Shown in pieces: positions 23,401-31,976 of a stretch of 64,000 bases of DNA. Source of the DNA: Actinomycetospora chibensis. GTDB taxonomy: Bacteria; Actinomycetota; Actinomycetes; Mycobacteriales; Pseudonocardiaceae. The position numbers and the translations under genes are program-made. The DNA lies in assembly GCF_028737215.1 (NCBI RefSeq), contig NZ_JAQZAM010000015.1:1-64000 (forward strand). Reading direction: 5' to 3'. Numbering within the stretch: the stretch's first letter is position 1; each line of letters begins with the position of its first letter. The notes below the pieces were generated by a model. The model had not been told where the DNA came from and made no database searches. It saw nothing but the letters and a program-made list of their open reading frames with translations.

Positions 23401-24039
23401 TTAGCGCTCCCCGCTTGGGCCCACCCGCCGGGCCGACGCCGACTCCTGGGCCATCCCGCGCAGCGCGGCGATGAGCGCACCCCCGAGGACGATGCCGACG
23501 ACGACCCGCTCGACCGAGCCCTCCCGCTCGTCCCGGTCGACCACCGCCGCGACCTCCCGGTCGCCGACGGCCTCCATTGCCTCGGCGTAGACGTCGAGCA
23601 GCCCGACGACCTGGTCGCCACCCAGCCGGTCGAGGGTCGCGAGGACGTCGACCGCGGCGCGCCGGCCCGCGTTGTTCTCGCTCACCCGCCAGCCGCGGCG
23701 GGCGACGAGGTCCGCGACGACCTTCTCCGCCCGCACCGAGGCGTCGTCCTCGACGGGCTGCACGCTCGCCATCACCGCGTCCTGCGCGGTCCCGAGCGCG
23801 ACGTGCAGGTCGACCTGCTCGTCGTCGACCGTGGCGAGCACGTCCCGGGCGCCCGCGACCGTGAGCCCACCGACGTCGAGGAGCGCGCGCACCAGGCGCA
23901 GGCGGCGCAGGTGCTCCTCGTCGTAGTGCGCCTGGTTCGGGCTCGTGAGCTCGCCGGGCGGCAGCAGCCCCTCGCGCAGGTAGTACTTGATCGACGCGAC
24001 GCTCACGCCCGACCGGCGGCTCAGTTCCGCGACCCGCAT
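23401..24039 (-). CDS. MerR family regulator
   Basis: A 212-residue regulator with the N-terminal winged helix MRVAELSRRSGVSVASIKYY, LREGLLPPGEL, and the HLRRLRLVRALL coupling helix. The effector part is helical with no Cys metal ligands. A C-terminal hydrophobic stretch (VERVVVGIVLGGALIAALRG) is unusual and may be a membrane or hydrophobic-core helix. It is divergent from the membrane genes at 24087-25417, with operator-like repeats between, so it probably controls them. Confidence 0.85.
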   Translation of the reverse strand: MRVAELSRRSGVSVASIKYYLREGLLPPGELTSPNQAHYDEEHLRRLRLVRALLDVGGLTVAGARDVLATVDDEQVDLHVALGTAQDAVMASVQPVEDDASVRAEKVVADLVARRGWRVSENNAGRRAAVDVLATLDRLGGDQVVGLLDVYAEAMEAVGDREVAAVVDRDEREGSVERVVVGIVLGGALIAALRGMAQESASARRVGPSGER

Positions 24040-24064
24040 CCCGCTCCCCTCTGGACGTCAGACT

Positions 24065-24083
24065 CGGATAGTTCTACTCTCCG
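24065..24083. promoter_or_regulatory. Candidate MerR operator
   Basis: CGGATAG-TTCTA-CTCTCCG (6 of 7 arm bases complementary) lies in the 47-bp divergent gap. A further exact CTATCCG half-site falls at 24100-24106 inside the membrane gene. It is a plausible MerR dyad. No footprint data are available. Confidence 0.4.
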
Positions 24084-24086
24084 TTC

Positions 24087-25061
24087 ATGGACAGTGCCAC
24101 TATCCGATCACTCGCCCGGGAGTCCCGCTCCCTGGCCGTGTTCACCGTCGCCATGGCCGTGCTCGCGGCTGTGTGCCTGGCGGCGCTCGCGCTCGACCCC
24201 CGCCTCCTCGGTGGTCAGCCGATCTGGGCCAAGCCCCTGAAGTTCTCGATCAGCTTCGTGCTCTACGGCGCGACGCTGGTGTGGATGATCTCGCTGGTCG
24301 CCTCGCCGTCGGCACGGCGGTGGGCCCGCCGCGCCGGCGCCGTCGTCGCCACCGCGGGCACGATCGAGATGATCGCCATCGTCGGGCAGGTGGTCCGCGG
24401 GCGCGCCAGCCACTTCAACGTCGCCACGGCGTTCGACACGGCCGTGTGGGCGGTGATGGGGACGACCATCGTCGTGCTCTGGGTCGCCACCGCCGGGCTC
24501 GGCGTCCTGCTGCTGCGCGAACGGACGTTGCCCGTCGACATCGCCCGGGCGGTGCGCCTCGGGCTCGCGGTCACGCTGCTCGGGATGGCCACGGCGTTCT
24601 CCATGACGAGCCCGACGGGCGCGCAGATCGCGGCGGCGAGCACGACCGGATCGATGCCGACGGCCGGGGCGCACGCGGTCGGGGTGCCCGACGGGGGCGC
24701 GGCCCTGCCGCTGGTCGGCTGGAGCACGACCGGTGGTGACCTGCGGATCGGCCACTTCGTGGGCCTGCACGCCCTGCAGGGCCTGCCGTTGCTCGTCCTC
24801 GCGCTGCTCGCCCTCGCGCCGCACGTGCCGGTGCTGCGCGACGTGGCGGTCCGGGCGCGGCTCGTCGGCATCGCCGGCGGGTTCTGGGCCGCGCTGACGC
24901 TGCTCCTGGTCTGGCAGGCCCTGCGCGGCCAGTCGATCATCGCCCCGGACGGCCTCACGATCGCCGTCGGCGCGTCGCTGGTCGTCGTCACGGCCCTGGC
25001 CACCGCCGCCGTCCTGCGCCCCCGCACCACCCCGACGACCGTCCTGGAGACCCAGCGATGA
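24087..25061 (+). CDS. Polytopic membrane protein
   Basis: A 324-residue protein with about eight helices, beginning SLAVFTVAMAVLAAVCLAALAL. WAKPLKFSISFVLY after the first helix and the LRIGHFVGLHALQGLPLLVLAL helix are distinctive. The paired His residues in that helix could bind metal or heme. No family is recognised with certainty. It overlaps the DUF2834-like gene by ATGA and is divergent from MerR, so the pair forms a small regulated operon. Confidence 0.65.
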   Translation: MDSATIRSLARESRSLAVFTVAMAVLAAVCLAALALDPRLLGGQPIWAKPLKFSISFVLYGATLVWMISLVASPSARRWARRAGAVVATAGTIEMIAIVGQVVRGRASHFNVATAFDTAVWAVMGTTIVVLWVATAGLGVLLLRERTLPVDIARAVRLGLAVTLLGMATAFSMTSPTGAQIAAASTTGSMPTAGAHAVGVPDGGAALPLVGWSTTGGDLRIGHFVGLHALQGLPLLVLALLALAPHVPVLRDVAVRARLVGIAGGFWAALTLLLVWQALRGQSIIAPDGLTIAVGASLVVVTALATAAVLRPRTTPTTVLETQR

Positions 25062-25417
25062 GCACACCGACCACCGTCGCCCCCGCCCGCACCGGCCACC
25101 CCGCCCTCGTCGCGGTCTACCTCGTCCTGTCGCTCGTCGGCCTGGTCGGGACGTGGTGGTTCAACCTGAGCTTCTTCGCCACGGGCGGCACCGACTACCT
25201 CGGGGGCTGGTTCGCCAACGCCGCGAGCTCCTCGGCGGCCGTCGACATCATCGTCATGGCGGTCGCGGCCTGCATCGTGATGGTCGTCGAGGGCCGTCGG
25301 CTCGGCTTCCGCCCGCTGGGCATCGTGCTGCTCGTGGTGCTCAGCTTCGTGATCGCCGTGGCGTTCACGTTCCCGCTGTTCCTGGCCCTGCGGGAGAGGC
25401 GCCTCCGGCGCACGTGA
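25058..25417 (+). CDS. DUF2834-like membrane protein
   Basis: A 119-residue three-helix protein. The block VGTWWFNLSFFATGGTDYLG followed by WFANAASSSAAVDIIVMAVA matches the DUF2834 pattern (W...N..F, then FxNxxxSxxxxD). The function is unknown. It is translationally coupled to 24087-25061. The TGA stop lies inside a 40-nt palindrome. Confidence 0.75.
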   Translation: MSTPTTVAPARTGHPALVAVYLVLSLVGLVGTWWFNLSFFATGGTDYLGGWFANAASSSAAVDIIVMAVAACIVMVVEGRRLGFRPLGIVLLVVLSFVIAVAFTFPLFLALRERRLRRT

Positions 25418-25456
25418 GTGATCTGGGTCGTCCTGGCGACCCGGATCACTCACGTG
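25411..25456. terminator. Palindrome of the 40-nt family (bidirectional terminator)
   Basis: The core is 25414-25453 (40 nt). Its outer 10 bp match the 22462 element (GTGAGTGATC/GATCACTCAC), while the inner stem is different but still complementary (TGGGTCG/CGACCCG). With flanks, the arms are 20 bp with one mismatch and a 6-nt loop. It contains the stop of the DUF2834-like gene and faces the convergent acyl-CoA dehydrogenase. Confidence 0.7.
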
Positions 25457-25467
25457 GCCTCCGGCCA

Positions 25468-26646
25468 TCAGAGCCCGAGGTGACGGGCGATGAGGATCTT
25501 CTGGACCTCGCTCGTGCCCTCGCCGATCTCCAGGATCTTCGAGTCGCGGTAGTGGCGGGCCACCGGGTACTCGTTCATGAAGCCGTAGCCGCCGAAGATC
25601 TGGGTGGCGTCGCGGGCGTTGTCCATCGCCGCGTTGGAGCTCACGAGCTTCGCGATCGCGGCCTCCTTCTTGAACGGCACCCCGGCGGACATCTTCGCGG
25701 CAGCGTCCTGCCAGGCGAGGCGGGCGCAGACGGTGCGCGACTCCATCTCGGCGATCTTGAACTGGATGCCCTGGTAGGTCCCGATCGCGGCGCCGAAGGC
25801 CTCGCGCTCGCGGGCGTAGCGCAGCGACTCGTCGACGCAGCCCTGGGCGGCGCCGGTGGACAGCGCGGCGATCGCCACCCTGCCCTCGTCGAGGATCGAC
25901 AGGAACTGCGCGTAGCCCCGCCCCCGGGTCCCGACCAGGTTCTCCTCGGGCACGCGGCAGTCGTCGAAGACGAGCTCGTGGGTGTCGGAGGCGTTCCAGC
26001 CGACCTTCGAGTACGACGGGGCGACGGTGAAGCCGTCGGTCCCCGACGGCACGAGGATCGCCGAGATCTCCTTCTTCCCGTCCTCACCGCCGTTTCCTGC
26101 CCCGTCGCTCCGCTCGCCCCGCCCGGTGACGGCCGTGACCGTGACCAGCGAGGTGATGTCGGTGCCCGAGTTCGTGATGAACGCCTTGGTCCCGTTGATC
26201 ACCCACTCGCCGCCGTCGAGCTTCGCGGTGGTGCGGGTGGCCCCGGCGTCCGAGCCACCGCCGGCCTCGGTGAGGCCGAACCCGCCGAGCGTCCGGCCCG
26301 CCGCGAGATCGGGCAGCCAGCGCTGCTTCTGCTCGTCGGAGCCGAACCGCAGCAGCGGCATGATCCCCAGCGACACCCCGGCCTCGAGCGTGATGGCGAC
26401 CGACTGGTCGATCCGGCCCAGCTCCTCGAGCGCGACGCACAGGGCGACGTAGTCGCCGCCCATGCCGCCGTACTCCTCGCCGACGGGCAGGCCGAACAGG
26501 CCCATCTCACCCATCTTCGCGACCAGCGCGTACGGGAACTTCTCCTTGATGTAGAAGTCCCCGATGACCGGCGCGACCTCCTTCTGCGCGAAGTCCTCGA
26601 CGGTCGCGCGCAGGGCCTCGTGCTCCTCGGACAACTGCATGATCAT
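25468..26646 (-). CDS. Acyl-CoA dehydrogenase (leucine/branched-chain operon)
   Basis: A 392-residue flavoenzyme. ACAD signatures are FGLTEAGGGSDAGATRTTA, GTKAFITNSGTD, KVGWNASDTHELVFDDCRVP and REAFGAAIGTYQGIQFKIAEM. The base region Glu is probably in the C-terminal HYRDSKILEIGEGTSEVQ block. It is last in the operon behind carboxylase beta and alpha subunits, and its ATG overlaps the alpha-subunit stop (ATGA). Isovaleryl-CoA or 2-methyl-branched acyl-CoA is the likely substrate. An in-frame insert (RGERSDGAGNGGEDG) interrupts the usual TAVTG...KKEIS loop and carries a DNA repeat. Confidence 0.88.
   Translation of the reverse strand: MIMQLSEEHEALRATVEDFAQKEVAPVIGDFYIKEKFPYALVAKMGEMGLFGLPVGEEYGGMGGDYVALCVALEELGRIDQSVAITLEAGVSLGIMPLLRFGSDEQKQRWLPDLAAGRTLGGFGLTEAGGGSDAGATRTTAKLDGGEWVINGTKAFITNSGTDITSLVTVTAVTGRGERSDGAGNGGEDGKKEISAILVPSGTDGFTVAPSYSKVGWNASDTHELVFDDCRVPEENLVGTRGRGYAQFLSILDEGRVAIAALSTGAAQGCVDESLRYAREREAFGAAIGTYQGIQFKIAEMESRTVCARLAWQDAAAKMSAGVPFKKEAAIAKLVSSNAAMDNARDATQIFGGYGFMNEYPVARHYRDSKILEIGEGTSEVQKILIARHLGL
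26100..26119. repeat. 20-nt repeat inside a dehydrogenase gene (copy 1)
   Basis: CCCCGTCGCTCCGCTCGCCC matches 33207-33226 at 19 of 20 bases. Here it encodes part of an extra loop. The copy in the S9 peptidase is read in a different frame, so the similarity is at DNA level. Confidence 0.5.
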
Positions 26647-28634
26647 TCTCCTGATTCGGGCACGACGGTGACGAGCGGCGCGTCCAGGGCGACCGCCGCG
26701 CCGGCCTTCGCGGCCAGGTCCTTGACCACCCCGTCCACCGGGGCGGAGATCACGTGCTCCATCTTCATGGCCTCGACGACGACGAGGCGCTGACCGGTGG
26801 TGACGTGGTCGCCCTCGGCGACCTCGACGGCGGTCACGGTGCCGGGCATCGGCGCGGTCAGCGGACCGTCCTGTCCCCCGGCGGCGGTGCGGGCCGCCCG
26901 CAGGCGCTCCTGCTCGCGCAGGGCCCAGGCGTCGCCGTCGCGCGCGAGCCAGCGCACCCCGTCGGCGACCGCGGTGCGGTAGCCGCGGGTGGCCCCGTCG
27001 AGGGTGACGACGAGGGTGGGGCCGTGTCTCCGGGCCGCGGCTGCTCTCGTGGCTCCGTCCTCGCCGATCGTCACGCTCGCGTGGTCCGGCGGACCGGCCA
27101 CGGCGACGTCGACGGGGTCGCCGCTCGCCCCCGCGGCGGGGACGAGACGCCATCGCGCCGGCGCGGGGTCGGCGCCGAGGCGCCACCCGCCGAGGCGGTC
27201 GAACGGGGCGTCGCCCGCGGGCAGGTCGAGCAGGCCGGCGAGCGCCGCGGCGGCGAGGACGTCGTCGGGGATGTCGGCGGGGGGCGGGTCGAGGCGGGCG
27301 ATGAGCCCGGTGTCGAGACGCCCGGCGCGGACGTCCTCGTGGTTGAGCAGCGTGCGCAGCCAGGCGAGGTTGGTGCGCACGCCGAGCACGGTGGTGGCGG
27401 CGAGCGCGGCGTCGAGGCGGTCGAGGGCGGCGGCACGGTCCGGGCCGCTGGCGATGATCTTGGCGAGCATCGGGTCGTACCGGGACCCGACCTCGGTGCC
27501 GATCTCCACCCCGGCGTCGACGCGGGCGTGGGGCGGCCACACCAGGTCCAGGACCGTGCCCCCGGTGGGCAGGAAGCCGCGGGCGGGGTCCTCGGCGTAG
27601 AGGCGGACCTCGACGGCGTGGCCCTCGAGCGTCACGTCGTCCTGGCCGTAGCCCAGCGGCTCTCCGGCGGCGACGCGCAGCTGCTCGGCGACGAGGTCGA
27701 GCCCCGCGCCGCGCACCCGGACGACCTCCTCGGTGACGGGGTGCTCGACCTGCAGGCGGGTGTTCATCTCGAGGAAGAAGAACTCGCTGGCGTCGGAGTT
27801 CGTCACGAACTCGACCGTGCCGGCGCCGACGTACCCGCAGGCCCGGGCGGCCTCGACGGCGGCCTTCCCCATCTCGTGTCGCTGCGCCTCCTCGAGGACG
27901 GCCGACGGCGCCTCCTCGACGACCTTCTGGTGGCGGCGCTGCAGGGAGCACTCGCGCTCGCCGAGGTGCACGACGCCGCCGTGCCGATCGGCCAGCACCT
28001 GGATCTCGACGTGGCGGGGGTCGGTGACGTAGCGCTCGACGAGCAGCGTGTCGTCGCCGAAGGAGCTCCTGGCCTCGCGTCTCGCGGCAGCGATCGCGCC
28101 GTCGAGCTCGTCGTCGCGCTCGACCACGTGCATGCCCTTGCCACCGCCGCCCGCGCTGGGCTTGAGCAGCACCGGGAAGCCGACCTCGCGGGCCGCGGCC
28201 GCCACGGCGGCGTCGTCGAGCCCGGTGCCGTCGGAGCCGGGCACGAGGGGCACGCCCGCAGGGCCGACGGTGGCCTTCGCACGGATCTTGTCGCCCATGG
28301 CCTCGATGGCCTCGGGCGGCGGGCCGATCCACGTCATCCCGGCCTCGCCGACCTGACGGGCGAAGCCGGCGTTCTCGGCGAGGAAGCCGTAGCCGGGGTG
28401 CACGGCGTCGGCGCCGACCGCCGCGCCGGCCGCGAGGATCGCCGCGCCGTCGAGGTAGTCGGGCACGCGGACCGCGACGTCCGCGGCGCCCACATGTGGC
28501 GCGCCGGCGTCGGGGTCGGTGTACACGGCCACCGCGCGCAGGCCCCGGGCGTGCAGGGTCCGCGTGATCCGCACGGCGATCTCGCCGCGGTTGGCGATCA
28601 GCACGCTGGTGAACACGGTGGCCTCGGTTCCCAT
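26643..28634 (-). CDS. accA1: Acyl-CoA carboxylase biotin subunit (methylcrotonyl-CoA carboxylase alpha-like)
   Basis: A 663-residue biotin carboxylase/BCCP fusion. It has the biotin carboxylase N-terminus VLIANRGEIAVRI, the ATP-grasp Gly loop KPSAGGGGKGM, HLGERECSLQRRHQKVVEEAPS, and EMNTRLQVEHPVTE. The C-terminal biotinyl domain carries VEAMKMEHV, where Lys is biotinylated. It forms a complex with the beta subunit encoded upstream. ATG 28634 is used; an in-frame GTG at 28616 with a better ribosome site is an alternative. A 56-nt element ends at the ATG. The gene order equals accD1-accA1-fadE19 of M. tuberculosis. Confidence 0.88.
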   Translation of the reverse strand: MGTEATVFTSVLIANRGEIAVRITRTLHARGLRAVAVYTDPDAGAPHVGAADVAVRVPDYLDGAAILAAGAAVGADAVHPGYGFLAENAGFARQVGEAGMTWIGPPPEAIEAMGDKIRAKATVGPAGVPLVPGSDGTGLDDAAVAAAAREVGFPVLLKPSAGGGGKGMHVVERDDELDGAIAAARREARSSFGDDTLLVERYVTDPRHVEIQVLADRHGGVVHLGERECSLQRRHQKVVEEAPSAVLEEAQRHEMGKAAVEAARACGYVGAGTVEFVTNSDASEFFFLEMNTRLQVEHPVTEEVVRVRGAGLDLVAEQLRVAAGEPLGYGQDDVTLEGHAVEVRLYAEDPARGFLPTGGTVLDLVWPPHARVDAGVEIGTEVGSRYDPMLAKIIASGPDRAAALDRLDAALAATTVLGVRTNLAWLRTLLNHEDVRAGRLDTGLIARLDPPPADIPDDVLAAAALAGLLDLPAGDAPFDRLGGWRLGADPAPARWRLVPAAGASGDPVDVAVAGPPDHASVTIGEDGATRAAAARRHGPTLVVTLDGATRGYRTAVADGVRWLARDGDAWALREQERLRAARTAAGGQDGPLTAPMPGTVTAVEVAEGDHVTTGQRLVVVEAMKMEHVISAPVDGVVKDLAAKAGAAVALDAPLVTVVPESGE

Positions 28635-28687
28635 GATCGAAGGATGAATACGGACACTCAACGTCAGCGACGGCACTTCGCTGACAC
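28632..28687 (-). promoter_or_regulatory. 56-nt upstream element, copy 1
   Basis: It is 44 of 56 bases identical to 33981-34036, and both copies end in the ATG of a minus-strand gene. It holds an inverted repeat GTCAGCGA-N7-TCGCTGAC and a TATTCA box 10 nt before the ATG, which would fit an internal, near-leaderless promoter. Confidence 0.5.
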
Positions 28688-28692
28688 TCGAC

Positions 28693-30261
<1,569 letters not shown>

Positions 30262-30298
30262 GGGCGACCTCCTCGTCGACGTCGACGTGCGCTCCGCA

Positions 30299-30332
30299 CG
30301 TTAACGCTCGCTCACGTTAGTGACCGTTCACG
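30299..30332. promoter_or_regulatory. Candidate TetR operator region
   Basis: The region between the divergent carboxylase and TetR genes holds CGTTAACG (self-complementary) and nearby ACGTTAGTGACCGTTCACG with repeated AACG/CGTT half-sites. TetR regulators commonly bind such divergent gaps. The exact site is uncertain. Confidence 0.35.
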
Positions 30333-30363
30333 TCCCCTGGCAAGAGGCCGTAGGGTGCCGAGC

Positions 30364-30930
30364 GTGCCCGTCACGACGTCACGCCGCGAGCAGATCCTCG
30401 TCGAGGCCGCCCGGCTGTTCGCGCGCCACGGGTTCCACGGCGTCTCGATCGACGGGATCGGCGCGGCGGTCGGCGTCAGCGGACCGGCGCTCTACCGGCA
30501 CTTCCCGTCGAAGGAGGGCCTGCTCGCCGAGATGCTGGTGGGCATCAGCGAGCACCTGCTCGCCGGCGGCCAGGAACGCGCGGCCGAGACCACCGACCCC
30601 GTCGAACTGCTCGAGGCGCTCATCGCGTTCCACACCGACTTCGCGCTGCACCAGCCCGAGCTCATCACCGTCCAGGACCGCGACCTCGCGAACCTCCCCG
30701 ACGCCGCCCGGCACCGGGTGCGCGGGCTGCAGCGCGCCTACGTCGAGGTCTGGGTGGACGCGCTGTGCCGCGCCGGGTTCGCCGCGAACGAGGAGGCCGC
30801 GCGGGTCAGGGCCCACGCCGCGTTCGGGCTGATGAACTCCACGCCGCGCAGCGCCGGGCACACGCGCCCGGACGTGGCCGCCCCGCTGCTCGTCGCCATG
30901 GCGCGCGCCGCCCTACACGCGCGCGTCTGA
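30364..30930 (+). CDS. TetR family regulator of the leucine operon
   Basis: A 188-residue repressor with the helix-turn-helix VSIDGIGAAVGVSGPALYRH followed by FPSKEGLLAEML. The effector domain (LLEALIAFHTDFALHQPELI, VQDRDLANLPDAARHRVRGL) fits regulators of acyl-CoA catabolism. It is divergent from accD1-accA1-dehydrogenase, the same position as Rv2506 in M. tuberculosis. It probably represses the operon and senses an acyl-CoA (inference). GTG 30364. Confidence 0.85.
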   Translation: MPVTTSRREQILVEAARLFARHGFHGVSIDGIGAAVGVSGPALYRHFPSKEGLLAEMLVGISEHLLAGGQERAAETTDPVELLEALIAFHTDFALHQPELITVQDRDLANLPDAARHRVRGLQRAYVEVWVDALCRAGFAANEEAARVRAHAAFGLMNSTPRSAGHTRPDVAAPLLVAMARAALHARV

Positions 30931-30988
30931 CGGACGACCGCCCGGCGGAGGGCGCCACGCGACCGGTCGCGTCGCTACGCTCCGCCAC

Positions 30989-31366
30989 ATGAACCAGCCG
31001 CAGCAGACGGGTCAGTTCCAGGGCCAGCGGTACCCGATCCTGCTCTCGACGATGAACGACCTCCCGGGCTACGAGGTCACGCGCGTGTTCGGGGAGGTCT
31101 TCGGGCTCACCGTCCGTAGCCGGAACATGTTCTCGACCATGGGCGCCGGCTTCAAGGCGATGGCCGGCGGCGAGCTCAAGGGTCTCTCGAAGCTGCTGTC
31201 GGACTCCCGCCACGAGGCCCTCGGGCGGCTCGCGGAGGAGGCCCAGGCCCACGGCGCGAACGCCGTGCTCGCCCTGCGCTTCGACTGCAACGAGATCGCC
31301 CAGAGCGCCAGCGAGATCGCCGCCTACGGAACGGCTGTCTACGTGGTGCCGCACACCCAGCGCTGA
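30989..31366 (+). CDS. YbjQ family (DUF74) protein
   Basis: A 125-residue protein with the YbjQ core: LLSTMNDLPGYEVTRVFGEV, GLTVRSRN, HEALGRLAEEAQAHGANAVL, LRFDCNE, AYGTAV. The family forms pentamers and is labelled heavy-metal binding by old annotation. The role is unknown. ATG 30989 has a weak site. Its end overlaps a 15-nt tandem repeat. Confidence 0.85.
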   Translation: MNQPQQTGQFQGQRYPILLSTMNDLPGYEVTRVFGEVFGLTVRSRNMFSTMGAGFKAMAGGELKGLSKLLSDSRHEALGRLAEEAQAHGANAVLALRFDCNEIAQSASEIAAYGTAVYVVPHTQR

Positions 31367-31397
31367 GCCACCCGGCGCTGAGTCACCCAGCGCAAGT
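31354..31397. repeat. Three tandem 15-nt repeats at a gene end
   Basis: Units begin CACCCAGCGCTGAGC, CACCCGGCGCTGAGT, CACCCAGCGCAAGTC at 31354, 31369 and 31384. The YbjQ stop codon lies in unit 1 and the convergent gene's stop lies at the end of the array. Neighbouring units can pair (GCGCTG/CAGCGC), so the array may terminate transcription. Confidence 0.5.
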
Positions 31398-31879
31398 CAC
31401 CGACGCCCGCGGGCCGCCTGCGCGTCGAGGCCCCGTGCGATGTCCTCCTCGGCCTGCACCAGCCGGTTGCGCCGCAGCGTGGCCTCCTCCAGGCGCGAGC
31501 GCACCGCGATGCGCCGCGACAGGAGCTCGCGCACGTAGTCGTACCGCTCGGCCTCGGTGGCCTCGTGGATCTGGGCGGTCAGCTTGGCGTCGAAGCGTTC
31601 GAAGACGCCGACCTGCTGGTCCGCGGCACGCCGGTCCCGGCCCGCCTGCTCGTACTGCGCCGGCGTCACCGAGCCGTGCGGCGACGGCGCGGGCCGAGCT
31701 ACGGGCGCCGGCGGCATCTGCCGGGTCGGCGGGGCGACGGGCGCCGGGACACCCGGAGCGCCGGGAGGCGGGTCGTAGGGGCGGGGCGCCCCGACGCCGG
31801 TGTAGGTGGGCGGCGCGGTGTCGGCCTCCCGCTCGTCGTGTTCGCGGCCGAAGAGCCGACGCAGTCGTGAGGTCGCCAT
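31397..31879 (-). CDS. Proline-rich hypothetical protein with helical C-terminus
   Basis: A 160-residue protein. Residues about 1-20 are basic (SRLRRLFGREHDER). About 20-75 are Pro/Ala-rich and probably disordered. About 78-160 are charged helix with heptad-like spacing (FERFDAKLTAQIHEATEAER, RSRLEEATLRRNRLVQAEED). No membrane segment and no recognised family. ATG 31879 has GGAGGGT upstream. It could be a scaffold or adaptor, but that is a guess from composition only. Confidence 0.6.
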   Translation of the reverse strand: MATSRLRRLFGREHDEREADTAPPTYTGVGAPRPYDPPPGAPGVPAPVAPPTRQMPPAPVARPAPSPHGSVTPAQYEQAGRDRRAADQQVGVFERFDAKLTAQIHEATEAERYDYVRELLSRRIAVRSRLEEATLRRNRLVQAEEDIARGLDAQAARGRR

Positions 31880-31976
31880 GGCGCACCCTCCTCACCCGGA
31901 GTGACGTCTTCACTGTGCACCCGACGCGCCCCTCGACGGAAGTGGACACCGCACGCGTCCGCCGGACGGACCGGAC

